From positions 930,001 to 994,000 of the forward strand of contig NZ_CWHU01000005.1 in the NCBI RefSeq assembly GCF_001182725.1: a stretch of DNA of 64,000 nucleotides, written 5' to 3'. The notes beneath the pieces were generated by a model, which was given only the letters and a program-made list of their open reading frames with translations, ran no database searches and was not told the origin of the DNA. Below, in pieces: positions 48,245 through 56,048 of this stretch (position 1 is its first letter; each line of letters starts with the position of its first letter). The position numbers and the translations under genes were made by a program. This DNA comes from Anaerococcus jeddahensis. Its GTDB lineage: Bacteria > Bacillota > Clostridia > Tissierellales > Peptoniphilaceae.

Positions 48245-48742
48245 TCAATAGACGATTTCAAAAATCCCATAATTGGTTGTGATAAAAGTTCCCGAAATTT
48301 CTAAATCACGACCATAGGATTCGTAATCAATATAGTTTTGAAGACTGGTTGGCACTTCGCCCAATACTCCAGTTTCTTCAATGTAGTAACGTGCGACATC
48401 TGCCATATCATCACAATCCGAGTGAATGATAATATCCTCTTGATGTTCGCTTAGTTCCTCAATACTTGAAAAATGAGTGAGCAGAGCAGATAGCTCGGAT
48501 TGTAGTTCCTCTGGCAACTCCGATACCATTTCCCATAGGCGATTGAGTTCGCCAATAGAAGTGTATTCGTCAACCGTAAAGGGTAACTCATAATCGTGAA
48601 TGGCGTATTCCTCGTATTCATCATTCAAGCCGATTTTCTCTTTGACTTCTTCAAAATCAATGGGAAAGGTAAACCAAGCACCGACTAATTCTCCTTCATT
48701 GTATTTACCTAAGTTGGCAATATAGACTTGCATATCGTCCAT
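48245..48742 (-). CDS. ardA: Antirestriction protein ArdA (Tn916 orf18)
   Basis: 165-residue acidic DNA mimic that inhibits type I restriction-modification enzymes, protecting the incoming element. The sequence (VYIANLGKYNEGELVGAWF, many Asp/Glu residues, EEYAIHDYELPF) is the Tn916 ArdA. It acts as a dimer. Confidence 0.96.
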   Translation of the reverse strand: MDDMQVYIANLGKYNEGELVGAWFTFPIDFEEVKEKIGLNDEYEEYAIHDYELPFTVDEYTSIGELNRLWEMVSELPEELQSELSALLTHFSSIEELSEHQEDIIIHSDCDDMADVARYYIEETGVLGEVPTSLQNYIDYESYGRDLEISGTFITTNYGIFEIVY

Positions 48743-48858
48743 GTGTTCACGTCCTTTCTTTGTAGAGATTCAAAAATCCCTACCGCACTTCGTTTGGTGT
48801 ACCATTCTTTTGCGGAACATAAGAAAACCACTTATATTCCACAAAATAACGGTTTAAT

Positions 48859-49080
48859 TTAAGCACCGATAATGCGATTAAATAGCTCTAATAAAATGTC
48901 TTTTACTCCAGCAGCGTTGAACACCAAGCCCACCGCAATAATCGCAATGATGAGAAAGCCAATCAGTTTACTAAACTCACGCTTGAAGCCAAGATACAAG
49001 CCAATTACAACGATTGCTAAAAGTACCAGTGATTGAGCATTTGATAGAAACCAGTTATAAAGGTTTTGTCCAAAATTCAT
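48859..49080 (-). CDS. orf19: Tn916 orf19, small membrane transfer protein
   Basis: 73-residue protein with two hydrophobic helices (SLVLLAIVVIGLYLG and IGFLIIAIIAVGLVF), the TcpD-like protein of Tn916. It is probably part of the channel. A 115-base gap separates it from ardA. Confidence 0.9.
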   Translation of the reverse strand: MNFGQNLYNWFLSNAQSLVLLAIVVIGLYLGFKREFSKLIGFLIIAIIAVGLVFNAAGVKDILLELFNRIIGA

Positions 49081-49122
49081 AAAAATGTTCTCCTTTCTGT
49101 ATGCAGTGAATTTGTATTTAAG

Positions 49123-50313
49123 TTATTTTTTTGTCGTTATCACGTCCTGTTCTTTTACCGACTGTTGCTTTAAAATCTGCTTGTGTCGGTCTGTCAGTTT
49201 CGCATGGTCGAGAATGTCTTTCACAACCTGCGTCTGGTTAATTTCATCAAGTGTAATAGCAACCTTTAAGGTCGGGGCGACTTGATGAGATAGCCAGTTT
49301 AGTGTCCTTTGGAAAGAGTAAGGCTCTGGTTTTGTGGTTAGCTTTAATCGTTCACGATTGTTTCCAATAAACCATGCCCATTCTTCATTGAGTTTCCAAT
49401 CGGAACGTGCTTTTGAATCGTCCTTATCCACAAAGCGGATATACCGATTGATAATCTTAAAAGCTGTATGCTCTGGATTATCATAGACAAGTAAATCACG
49501 TACTGCATAATAGGCACGCTCATTTTTTAGTCGGATTTCAAAACGGTTTTTAACCTCTGCGTCTTCAATGGGAATATCATTTTTCTTGTACTGCTCATAG
49601 TCCTTTTCATAGATACAGAAATAGACTTCGCTTTGTAATGAACCGATATAAAGCGTGTTTCCCATACATTCCTTTTCATCTTTGCGTACCAGTTCGCCAC
49701 TGCGATAGCTCTTGAAACTGCGGAACACCGAAATACACTCTTCCTGTAGGCATTTTTCCGTCAGTGTGGGAATATTCAAAATCCCTGTTTTATCGTTGAT
49801 GGCAAGGTCAAGGCGTTTCATCACGCCACCAGCCACCAAAGCGTCCATAAAGAACTCATACCAGCTTCTTTGTTGTGCTAGAAGATAGCTTTCAAATTGT
49901 CTGCACCCACGACCTTTTAATTCCACCAGAACACCTTTGTCTATCTCATGAGAGCAGAGAACGAATATATCGCCTAAGGCATAATGTTCTGAATAAGAAT
50001 AAAAGCCATAGTCTTCATGAAGAAAATAGGAAAGTTTCAATTGCAATATTTCTTCAACCACATGCTGTACGTCCATTGTGGGAAAGCGAATCCTTACATA
50101 GTCAAAGAGCATTTCAAGTGGGGCATCGGGATTGAAGCGTTCCAGAGTTTCCCAAAGGGATTGTTGCAACTCGTCTGATGGCTTAACCTTGCCAGTTTCA
50201 ATGTCGCTAAGATATTGCCTTGTAATGCCTGTAGCAATAGCCAGTCGGTTTTGAGATAGCCCATAAGCCAACCGTTTTTCCTTTAAATGCTGTATCAAAG
50301 TTTGTTCATTCAG
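49123..50313 (-). CDS. orf20: Tn916 relaxase (orf20, MobT / Rep_trans type)
   Basis: Relaxase of the MOBT family that nicks Tn916 oriT with help from Int and Orf21. The N-terminal Xre-like helix-turn-helix (YGLSQNRLAIATGITRQYL) is followed by a Rep_trans replication-initiator domain. I place the start at a CTG (50313) because GGAGGG precedes it at good spacing and the residues NEQTLIQHLKEKRL match the Tn916 protein; a TTG at 50298 is the alternative. It is a different relaxase type from the outer element's MOBP enzyme. Confidence 0.92.
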   Translation of the reverse strand: MNEQTLIQHLKEKRLAYGLSQNRLAIATGITRQYLSDIETGKVKPSDELQQSLWETLERFNPDAPLEMLFDYVRIRFPTMDVQHVVEEILQLKLSYFLHEDYGFYSYSEHYALGDIFVLCSHEIDKGVLVELKGRGCRQFESYLLAQQRSWYEFFMDALVAGGVMKRLDLAINDKTGILNIPTLTEKCLQEECISVFRSFKSYRSGELVRKDEKECMGNTLYIGSLQSEVYFCIYEKDYEQYKKNDIPIEDAEVKNRFEIRLKNERAYYAVRDLLVYDNPEHTAFKIINRYIRFVDKDDSKARSDWKLNEEWAWFIGNNRERLKLTTKPEPYSFQRTLNWLSHQVAPTLKVAITLDEINQTQVVKDILDHAKLTDRHKQILKQQSVKEQDVITTKK

Positions 50314-50339
50314 TTAAATCCCTCCAATTAAAAAAGGTA

Positions 50340-50503
50340 TGTCAACTATTGAAGCTCATTTGACATACCACGAAATTTTCTAAACTCCTTGTAACCAAAG
50401 AATTTTCTGCTATTTTTTTGACTGTTTCCTGTCGATTTGTACCCCCCTGTTAGATACGGGGGGTTAGGTGCTGGCGTGGCTATCGCCACACCAGCCAGCA
50501 AGA
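50340..50503. other. Tn916 origin of transfer (oriT) region
   Basis: Intergenic DNA between orf20 and orf21, the known place of Tn916 oriT. It contains the inverted repeat CCCCCC-TGTTAGATA-CGGGGGG near 50441-50463, a CTGGCGTGGC / GCCACACCAG pair at 50471-50496, and sequence with the tract TTTTTTTGACTGTTTCC. Confidence 0.8.
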
Positions 50504-51898
50504 TCAGTCCACACCTGCGACTTTCGCTTCGCACGTCGCCTGCGTGGACTGTCTGCTGTTGGTTAGTTTTTTTATTTCCTCCAAAAAGTCATGACCTTTT
50601 GGTACTAAGGGAGTGTAAAATTCTGATATGACACTTGTTCCCACATCAACATAGCCACGACCTTTGATTTGTTTTAAGAAGAAATCTTTTTGTACATCAC
50701 TGCCAAACATCATGCCATAGCCCATTTCAGACATTCTTCCAAGTGCCACTCTGAAATTAAACTGGTCACGGATTCCGTCGCCTAAATATTTTGCGTCTGG
50801 ACGTTGACAAGCCAGTATTAAAAAGAAGCCAGCTTGACGACCTAACATGACAATCTGTTTGAGCTTGTTTAAGACTGCGGTATTTTCTTTATTTCCCAGC
50901 ATTTCCATGAAAGCCACGTATTCATCAAAGATAAGAAAGTTTGCAGGAAGTCCTAAGTAGGCATAGTTCTCGCCAGTCTTATAGTTTTCCATCTCTTTCA
51001 TAGCTTCACTTCGTGCCATCATTTCATCATAGAAACGGTCAATGCAGGAGAGCATATCTTCTTTTCTGTAGTAGACATTCCCCATCACAGAGCCTAAGTC
51101 GGCAAGGTCGGCGTTCTTTGGGTCAAGAATATAGAGCTTAGAATCTGTATAAAGCAAGGCTTCAATCAGTGTCAGTATAAAGTAAGTTTTACCGCCACCT
51201 GTACCACCAGCTATGAGCATGTGAGGGAGCTTGTCATATTCCCACCATACGTTTTCCATCAAGCGTAGTTTGCCATCTTTGGCTTGGACTTCATCAATAG
51301 AAATACGACTGGCGATGGTGTCATAGAGCAGGGTATATTCCACATAAGAATCTTTTAACTCTTTATCCGTCAGCTCACAGTACAATCCGCTTTCTAATTT
51401 CTTTTCCAAGTGTAGGAGCTGGTCTTGATATTTTCCTAGCGTGATTTCCACTCGCATCTGTATTAAACCATCTTTAAGGCGATAAAATATTTTGGGAAAG
51501 TAGGTTATCTTTTCCTTAGTACGACTGGACGAATCTTTGAAGAAGCCATCTGTTTTGACCTGTTCCGATTCATACCACTTGTTTTCAAGTACCATCTTAG
51601 CCAGCTTTTGACGGTGGTACAGTTGTTTTACTGTATCATATCTATATCTTTTGAATAGAAATGCCACCAGCAAGCAGACAAGAATTGCGACACTAACACT
51701 AATAACTAAATAGGGAATGTGAATCTTGTCTACTTGTGATAGGTTAAAGTCCTGCCAGTTAATCTGCTGGATTGTCTTCACATGAAACAGTCCGATAACC
51801 AGCAGGAAAATTGGCAGTAAGGACGCTACTGTAAAATGAAAGACTAAATCCTTGTCACTTGGGCGAATCCTTTTACCACGAATGCCAAACTGTTTCAT
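50504..51898 (-). CDS. orf21: Tn916 coupling protein (orf21, FtsK/SpoIIIE-like)
   Basis: 464-residue membrane ATPase linking the relaxosome to the secretion channel (TcpA/VirD4 role). Two N-terminal membrane helices are followed by the FtsK-like motor with Walker A IAGGTGGGKTYFIL and Walker B FLIFDEYVAFM. It starts with MKQFGIRGKR and is preceded by AAGGAGGAAA. Confidence 0.95.
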   Translation of the reverse strand: MKQFGIRGKRIRPSDKDLVFHFTVASLLPIFLLVIGLFHVKTIQQINWQDFNLSQVDKIHIPYLVISVSVAILVCLLVAFLFKRYRYDTVKQLYHRQKLAKMVLENKWYESEQVKTDGFFKDSSSRTKEKITYFPKIFYRLKDGLIQMRVEITLGKYQDQLLHLEKKLESGLYCELTDKELKDSYVEYTLLYDTIASRISIDEVQAKDGKLRLMENVWWEYDKLPHMLIAGGTGGGKTYFILTLIEALLYTDSKLYILDPKNADLADLGSVMGNVYYRKEDMLSCIDRFYDEMMARSEAMKEMENYKTGENYAYLGLPANFLIFDEYVAFMEMLGNKENTAVLNKLKQIVMLGRQAGFFLILACQRPDAKYLGDGIRDQFNFRVALGRMSEMGYGMMFGSDVQKDFFLKQIKGRGYVDVGTSVISEFYTPLVPKGHDFLEEIKKLTNSRQSTQATCEAKVAGVD

Positions 51899-51937
51899 GC
51901 GGGATTTCCTCCTTTCTCTCTAGTGGAAGTAGCATGA

Positions 51938-52324
51938 CTATTTATCCGTGGCTGGCTCTTTTTTAGGTTGTGGCTGATTTTTAAAGGTACTGGAATCTTT
52001 CGTCAATACAATATCGTCTGCCTTGATATACCAGTCAACATCTGCCCCTCGGAAGGTAGCGGTAGCGACGGTATCTGCAACTGGATTGATGATTTCCACT
52101 TTTGCGTTATAGTCAAACTCTTTCAAAGGAACACTGGCAGGAATACTCACTTGAATCATACGTCCTTGCCCTTTGGATTTTAAATCATAGGTACGTTCTT
52201 TGATTTCATCTGAAACCGTACCGTCGTCATTTTGGATTCGTACTTCACGACGGAGTGCTGAAAACTTTAATTCTCCAAATGTAGCGTCTTTATCTAATAC
52301 AATGCCATTAGGTAATCTCATCAT
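51938..52324 (-). CDS. orf22: Tn916 orf22, YdcP-type protein
   Basis: 128-residue protein of the DUF961/YdcP family (LKSKGQGRMIQVSIPASVPL), always found at the start of Tn916-type transfer regions. Function in transfer is not settled. It is homologous to orf23, directly upstream. Confidence 0.9.
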   Translation of the reverse strand: MMRLPNGIVLDKDATFGELKFSALRREVRIQNDDGTVSDEIKERTYDLKSKGQGRMIQVSIPASVPLKEFDYNAKVEIINPVADTVATATFRGADVDWYIKADDIVLTKDSSTFKNQPQPKKEPATDK

Positions 52325-52339
52325 TTTTCCTCTCTTTCT

Positions 52340-52654
52340 TTATTCTTTTATCATGTCGTCCGCATGTAAAAGGTAATTTGTGAATCCACGAGTACCAATT
52401 TTATAGCCCTCTGCGGTAATACGTGGATTGACTAACATTACACGTTCCTCAAAGCCGAAATGTTTTTCTCCAGCTTCAGCAGGAAGCACCACCACAATAT
52501 CATCTGCTCTTTGAACGTCAGAATAGAGGTTGTAGCTTCGAGATAAGACAGTTAATTGTCCGTTGATTCTTCGCTGTTCTACTTTATCCTCGCCAGCAAA
52601 TTCTAAATTGCCAAATGTTTTTTCCATGTTGGGAATCACAAATTTAAGTTCCAT
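52340..52654 (-). CDS. orf23: Tn916 orf23, YdcP-type protein
   Basis: 104-residue paralog of orf22 (EKTFGNLEFAGEDKVEQRRI compared with orf22 DATFGELKFSALRREVRI). The duplicated pair is standard in Tn916. Starts 15 bases upstream of the orf22 leader. Confidence 0.9.
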   Translation of the reverse strand: MELKFVIPNMEKTFGNLEFAGEDKVEQRRINGQLTVLSRSYNLYSDVQRADDIVVVLPAEAGEKHFGFEERVMLVNPRITAEGYKIGTRGFTNYLLHADDMIKE

Positions 52655-52675
52655 ATTTTTACCTATCCTTTCTTT

Positions 52676-52756
52676 TTATTGTTTGATAAATCTTGTTTGT
52701 TTGATGGTCTTAAAGGGAGGGGAGCGACCTTTTGATTCTTGATTTTCTGTTTTCAT
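52676..52756 (-). CDS. orf24: Tn916 orf24, short peptide
   Basis: 26 codons starting MKTENQESKGRSPP, behind GAAAGGAAGTG. It corresponds to orf24, the first gene of the Tn916 transfer region; whether the peptide has a function is unknown. Confidence 0.7.
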   Translation of the reverse strand: MKTENQESKGRSPPFKTIKQTRFIKQ

Positions 52757-52999
52757 AAGTTCACTTCCTTTCAAATATTGGGTAAAAAAATAGACACCTC
52801 ATTTTTTGAAGTGTCTACCTATTAAATATTCAATTTTATTGGAAGTATCTTTGTATCTTCACTTTTCAAGGATAAATCGTCGTATCAAAGCTCATTCATA
52901 AGTAGTAAATTAGTAGTAAATTGAGTGGTTTTGACCTTGATAAAGTGTGATAAGTCCAGTGTTTATGCGGATAATTAGATTTTTATACTGTTTTTAATT
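52757..52999. other. Noncoding left terminus of Tn916
   Basis: No gene. Contains a TAGACACCTC / GAAGTGTCTA-type hairpin at 52790-52819 and the paired arm sites near 52901-52922. It ends in AT-rich sequence at the junction with the split thioredoxin-like gene. Confidence 0.7.
52901..52922. repeat. Tn916 Int arm-site repeats, orf24 end
   Basis: Two identical AGTAGTAAATT units, 11-bp period, matching the int-end pair at 35157-35178. They are expected targets of the Int N-terminal domain. Confidence 0.8.
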
Positions 53000-53070
53000 T
53001 AAACAATTTAAGCATTAATAAAATAACAACTACCAGATATATCCCTTTGATTATATTTTTTATTTTTCAT
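53000..53070 (-). pseudogene. Thioredoxin-like protein, 5' part, split by Tn916
   Basis: Starting at the ATG at 53070 the frame stops after 20 codons, but removing one A from the six-A run at 53056-53061 gives MKNKNIIKGIYLVVVILL and then LKLFKL, a textbook signal anchor that runs to the element boundary. Joined in frame to EIYVLFIRN at 35033, it rebuilds the N-terminus missing from the thioredoxin-like protein at 34653. So the gene carries both a frameshift and the Tn916 insertion. The anchor resembles that of the 132-residue protein at 55520. Confidence 0.6.
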
Positions 53071-53075
53071 ACCAA

Positions 53076-53342
53076 TTATTCAAAAAATAAATTTCCCAAA
53101 AACATAGTAATTGAAAAAGATAATATTAATATTAAGTTTAATATAGAAAACAATATAGACTTTCTTTTAAACGAAAAAATCAATCCAATTATTCCCAATA
53201 TAGGGCATATAAAAAATGTACTCAATCCTAATGGTTTTAATTCCGTAAATCTATTTAGCATATTTATAGGAAGATTGTATGAAACAATAAATACTATTAC
53301 TCCCATCACAAATGTATATTTCTCTATCTTGTCCTTTAACAT
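53076..53342 (-). CDS. Small membrane protein B (paralog of the one at 34344)
   Basis: 88-residue protein with three predicted helices, homologous end to end with the protein at 34344-34610. The ATG overlaps the stop of the subtilase-like gene as ATGTTAA, so translation is coupled. Keeping two divergent copies in one operon suggests two related targets or a heteromeric complex. An immunity or transporter-accessory role is inferred from context only. Confidence 0.78.
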   Translation of the reverse strand: MLKDKIEKYTFVMGVIVFIVSYNLPINMLNRFTELKPLGLSTFFICPILGIIGLIFSFKRKSILFSILNLILILSFSITMFLGNLFFE

Positions 53343-53689
53343 CCTTTCTTTTTTAATTCTCCTATTAATTTATCTATTATTTTATTCTTTATAACTCGAT
53401 TTGTTCCTAGACTAACATTAATTATATCTACATCCATTAATAAACACTTTTCCAAAGCCCAATATAAATCCCTTAATTCTCCAAAATTATTTAAATTGAG
53501 AATCGGTAAAATGACAAATTCTATATTTCTTTCACAAGAATCGCCTAATTTGTTTTTTATTAAATCAAGTATTATTTTTGTGTGAAAATTATTAATATTT
53601 TGAATTTTACTATTATTAACTGTTATTATATTTTTTTCTTCGTCGTTTCTGTAATAACCATCTATTATCCCTATTTTTATTTTTTTCAT
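53336..53689 (-). CDS. Subtilase-like (S8) protein without the Ser box
   Basis: 117-residue protein resembling the first half of an S8 peptidase: catalytic Asp block KIGIIDGYY (residues 4-12), His block NNFHTKIILDLI (around H35) and the following strand VDIINVSLGTN. The protein ends about 20 residues after that, so the GTS-x-A segment with the nucleophile Ser is absent. The coupled downstream start suggests this length is stable in the operon rather than a recent break. It may be an inactive peptidase-like partner or a truncated leader peptidase. Confidence 0.65.
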   Translation of the reverse strand: MKKIKIGIIDGYYRNDEEKNIITVNNSKIQNINNFHTKIILDLIKNKLGDSCERNIEFVILPILNLNNFGELRDLYWALEKCLLMDVDIINVSLGTNRVIKNKIIDKLIGELKKKGC

Positions 53690-53713
53690 ACTAAATATAC
53701 CGTATTTATAAAT

Positions 53714-54448
53714 TTAAAATTCCTGTTTTTTTAATATATGAATAGCCAGGAATAAAGATATGAAAACAATTATTATAATAGAAGCCATCTCCCATATTTT
53801 ATACGGATTATTAGCATTGAATATTAAAATATATGCTGAACTCCAAGGCAATATATATGGTATAATATTATTAGCTTGTAAGAATCCAACAGACAATAGA
53901 ATAGTAATCGCTCCTGAAATAAAGGACACTATATAATTCTTCTTTTGAGCTATACATACTACTATATTAGGAATTAAGATAAGAAATCCTAATATCAATG
54001 TTTTTAAATATATAATAGATAAATATTCAATATAACTAGAATATTCAAGATTTTTAAAAATAACTAACCCACCAATTAATGCCATTAAATAACTACATAT
54101 TGTTATTATTAAATGTAAACTAAACCAAATAGCAATTTTACCTATAATAAAGTCAAATCTATTTTTTAAATATGCAAGTAAGTTTTGTGTAATATTATTT
54201 GAATACTCTCTTTGAATTATTAAAGTTATAAAAATTATGCTTATCATATGTAATAGTATAAAATTACCAATCAATATATTTGACCATACCCATTTTTCAA
54301 CTCCTATTCTTCTAACTGACTCAGCCATAAAAACATCTTTAAAAACTATAAAACCTGTCAATATAATTGACGCATATATAGAACCCAAATAAATCTTTGT
54401 CCCTTTAATTTTTAAAAATTCTCTATTTAATCTTTCCAATTTTGGCAC
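53714..54448 (-). CDS. ABC transporter permease (bacteriocin-immunity type)
   Basis: 244-residue protein with six hydrophobic segments, of the ABC-2 permease kind seen in MutE/NisE/BcrB-like exporters. The N-terminus reads RLNREFLKIKGTKIYL. Its start overlaps the ATPase gene by 26 bases, so the two are coupled. Such permeases remove or exclude peptides acting on the membrane; the actual substrate is unknown. Confidence 0.82.
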   Translation of the reverse strand: MPKLERLNREFLKIKGTKIYLGSIYASIILTGFIVFKDVFMAESVRRIGVEKWVWSNILIGNFILLHMISIIFITLIIQREYSNNITQNLLAYLKNRFDFIIGKIAIWFSLHLIITICSYLMALIGGLVIFKNLEYSSYIEYLSIIYLKTLILGFLILIPNIVVCIAQKKNYIVSFISGAITILLSVGFLQANNIIPYILPWSSAYILIFNANNPYKIWEMASIIIIVFISLFLAIHILKKQEF

Positions 54449-55307
54449 CTACCATTTCTTCAAAATGCTCTTCTAGAGAAGTTCGTTGAAAATATATCTC
54501 TGAAATTCTGAATTTATTCTTATATATTAAATCTAAGATTCTTTCGGAATTTATAACTTCACCTTGAATGACTAACGTTTGTTCATAAATTTTATAAAAA
54601 TAATTTAATTTATATTTTTCGAGCATTTGTTTTATTTCTTTTGGATTATTAGATTTTACTATAAGTTTATTCATCTGTTGTATATCAGACATATTAAAAC
54701 TTTCTACAATTCTCTTGTCGTATAGTAAATCAATTTCATCTGCTATCTTCTCGATTTCTGGCAAATTATGACTTGATACTAAAATTGATTTTCCAGAATA
54801 AGTCAATTTTTTCAATAAATTTCTAATTTCTATTATTCCAGAAGGATCTAGCCCATTAAATGGTTCATCTAATATTAATAAATCTGGATTAGCTAATATA
54901 GCTCTGGCTAAACCTAATCTTTGTTTCATTCCTAAAGAATAATTATCAAAAATCACATCAGTATACTTATAAAGCCCAACTTCTTTTATCACTTCACTTA
55001 TTCTTTCGTTTTTAATATCTAATAACGATGCAAAAATTTTAAGATTATCAAAAGCAGATAAATTTGGATAAAATGCAGGATATTCTATTAAAAATCCTAA
55101 CTTGTTTTTCCCTTTAAATTTAAAATTAATTTCTCCTGAATCTATTTTTACCAAACCAACTATACATTTCATTAAAGTTGACTTTCCTGCACCATTTTCA
55201 CCTAATAATCCTACAATTTTCCCCGAATCAATTGTTAAATTAATATTATTTAAAATTGTTTTTTTGTCATATGATTTTGTTAAATCACTTATTTCTAAAC
55301 AACTCAT
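54423..55307 (-). CDS. ABC transporter ATP-binding protein (BcrA/NisF type)
   Basis: 294-residue ATPase with Walker A LLGENGAGKSTLMKC, signature NYSLGMKQRLGLARAIL, Walker B LLILDEPFNGLDPSG and the H-loop in VSSHNLPEIEK. The C-terminal 80 residues are the accessory domain typical of BcrA-type proteins. It should pair with the adjacent permease. The start overlaps the end of the Cys-rich gene. Confidence 0.9.
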   Translation of the reverse strand: MSCLEISDLTKSYDKKTILNNINLTIDSGKIVGLLGENGAGKSTLMKCIVGLVKIDSGEINFKFKGKNKLGFLIEYPAFYPNLSAFDNLKIFASLLDIKNERISEVIKEVGLYKYTDVIFDNYSLGMKQRLGLARAILANPDLLILDEPFNGLDPSGIIEIRNLLKKLTYSGKSILVSSHNLPEIEKIADEIDLLYDKRIVESFNMSDIQQMNKLIVKSNNPKEIKQMLEKYKLNYFYKIYEQTLVIQGEVINSERILDLIYKNKFRISEIYFQRTSLEEHFEEMVGAKIGKIK

Positions 55308-55527
55308 TCCAAGATCTCCTTTCTTTCAAATCAAGTATGTAATTCTTAGACTTCCCAGATATAAATTCTTTTAAATTTTCCTTACAACTTTGTTGTTTAT
55401 CATAATTAAACAATGAAAAAATAATTAATTCTTTAAAAAATTCACAATTACAACGTTTATTTTTACAATCCAAATTACAAGCATTAGTTAGCATAACTTT
55501 AATCAAATAATCACCAACCTTATTCAT
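55285..55527 (-). CDS. Small Cys-rich protein of unknown function
   Basis: 80 residues, not recognised. The N-terminal third holds TNACNLDCKNKRCNC, similar at first glance to the radical SAM TN-x-CNL-x-C-x-x-C block but with four instead of two residues before the third Cys. A fifth Cys lies at about residue 47. No TIM-barrel follows, so it is too short for an enzyme of that family. The gene overlaps both neighbours (ATGAATAA with the upstream gene). It could be a peptide precursor, a metal-binding accessory protein or the relic of a maturase. Confidence 0.6.
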   Translation of the reverse strand: MNKVGDYLIKVMLTNACNLDCKNKRCNCEFFKELIIFSLFNYDKQQSCKENLKEFISGKSKNYILDLKERRSWNELFRNK

Positions 55528-55918
55528 TTAACTGAACATCTAGATATTCAGTTAAATTATCTTTTGATTTCTTTTTATCACTAAAAGAAATTTCCTTTCT
55601 TATATTTCCATTATCTATAACTATCAAATATGGAACTTTATTTTTATCGATTTTTACATCAACATTTTTAGGATTAACTTTATCAATATTTAGTTCTCTT
55701 ATATAAATTTTTTCATCATTAGCTATTGTTTCAATATACTTATTAAAGTCTTTGTTTTCATCGTTTGTTATATACATACAATATTTTTTTATATCTTCTC
55801 CTTGGTGAAAATCTCTATACCAGTCTTTATTTTTCCTAAGATTACTAAATATTATTATTACAAAAACAATTACGCACGTAATTAATAAAATATTGATTCC
55901 TTTTTTTGTTTTTTTCAT
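55520..55918 (-). CDS. Membrane-anchored thioredoxin-like protein, no CxxC
   Basis: 132-residue protein with a basic start and a signal anchor (residues 8-26, ILLITCVIVFVIIIF), then an extracellular domain with VPYLIVIDNGNIRKEIS, which has the strand-Pro-strand pattern of a thioredoxin fold. The expected CxxC is absent; a single Cys (CMYITND) sits where an active site could be. It resembles the split thioredoxin-like protein at 34653/53000 in layout. It is the first gene of the five- to seven-gene operon and follows the shared promoter element. Confidence 0.6.
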   Translation of the reverse strand: MKKTKKGINILLITCVIVFVIIIFSNLRKNKDWYRDFHQGEDIKKYCMYITNDENKDFNKYIETIANDEKIYIRELNIDKVNPKNVDVKIDKNKVPYLIVIDNGNIRKEISFSDKKKSKDNLTEYLDVQLNE

Positions 55919-55992
55919 TCTATCTCCTTATAAATATAAATTATAAATCCAATTTCTTACATATTAAGTTTATAATATCTTAATTTTCATTT

Positions 55993-56007
55993 CAGCTAAC
56001 TTTTGTG
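55993..56007 (-). promoter_or_regulatory. Conserved promoter element, copy 1
   Basis: On the minus strand CACAAAAGTTAGCTG lies about 75 bases upstream of the first operon gene, 14-18 bases before a TATTATAAA -10-like sequence. An identical 15-mer sits upstream of the kinase gene. Likely the binding site of the LuxR-type response regulator. Confidence 0.6.
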
Positions 56008-56048
56008 AATAAAAAAAGCACTCGGAATTAAAGTCCTAATGCTGATTA

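Larger units (their letters stand above)
35034..52999. mobile_element. Tn916-like conjugative element carrying tet(M)
   Basis: About 17.97 kb, essentially the known Tn916 length (18.03 kb), with the canonical order: int, xis, orf8, orf7, orf9, orf6, tet(M), orf12, orf13-orf24. Int-type arm repeats (AGTAGTAAATT pairs) are present at both ends. Exact end points are uncertain by several bases because Tn916 leaves variable coupling sequences in AT-rich DNA; they were estimated from the thioredoxin-like gene that it splits. All transfer genes appear intact, so it should be mobile. Its base composition is visibly less AT-rich than the flanking DNA. Confidence 0.93.

Noticed and set aside
53008..53070. 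20-codon peptide beginning at 53070 as a bacteriocin precursor
   Set aside because: It has no good ribosome site, and a one-base shift turns it into a signal anchor that fits the split thioredoxin-like gene better.
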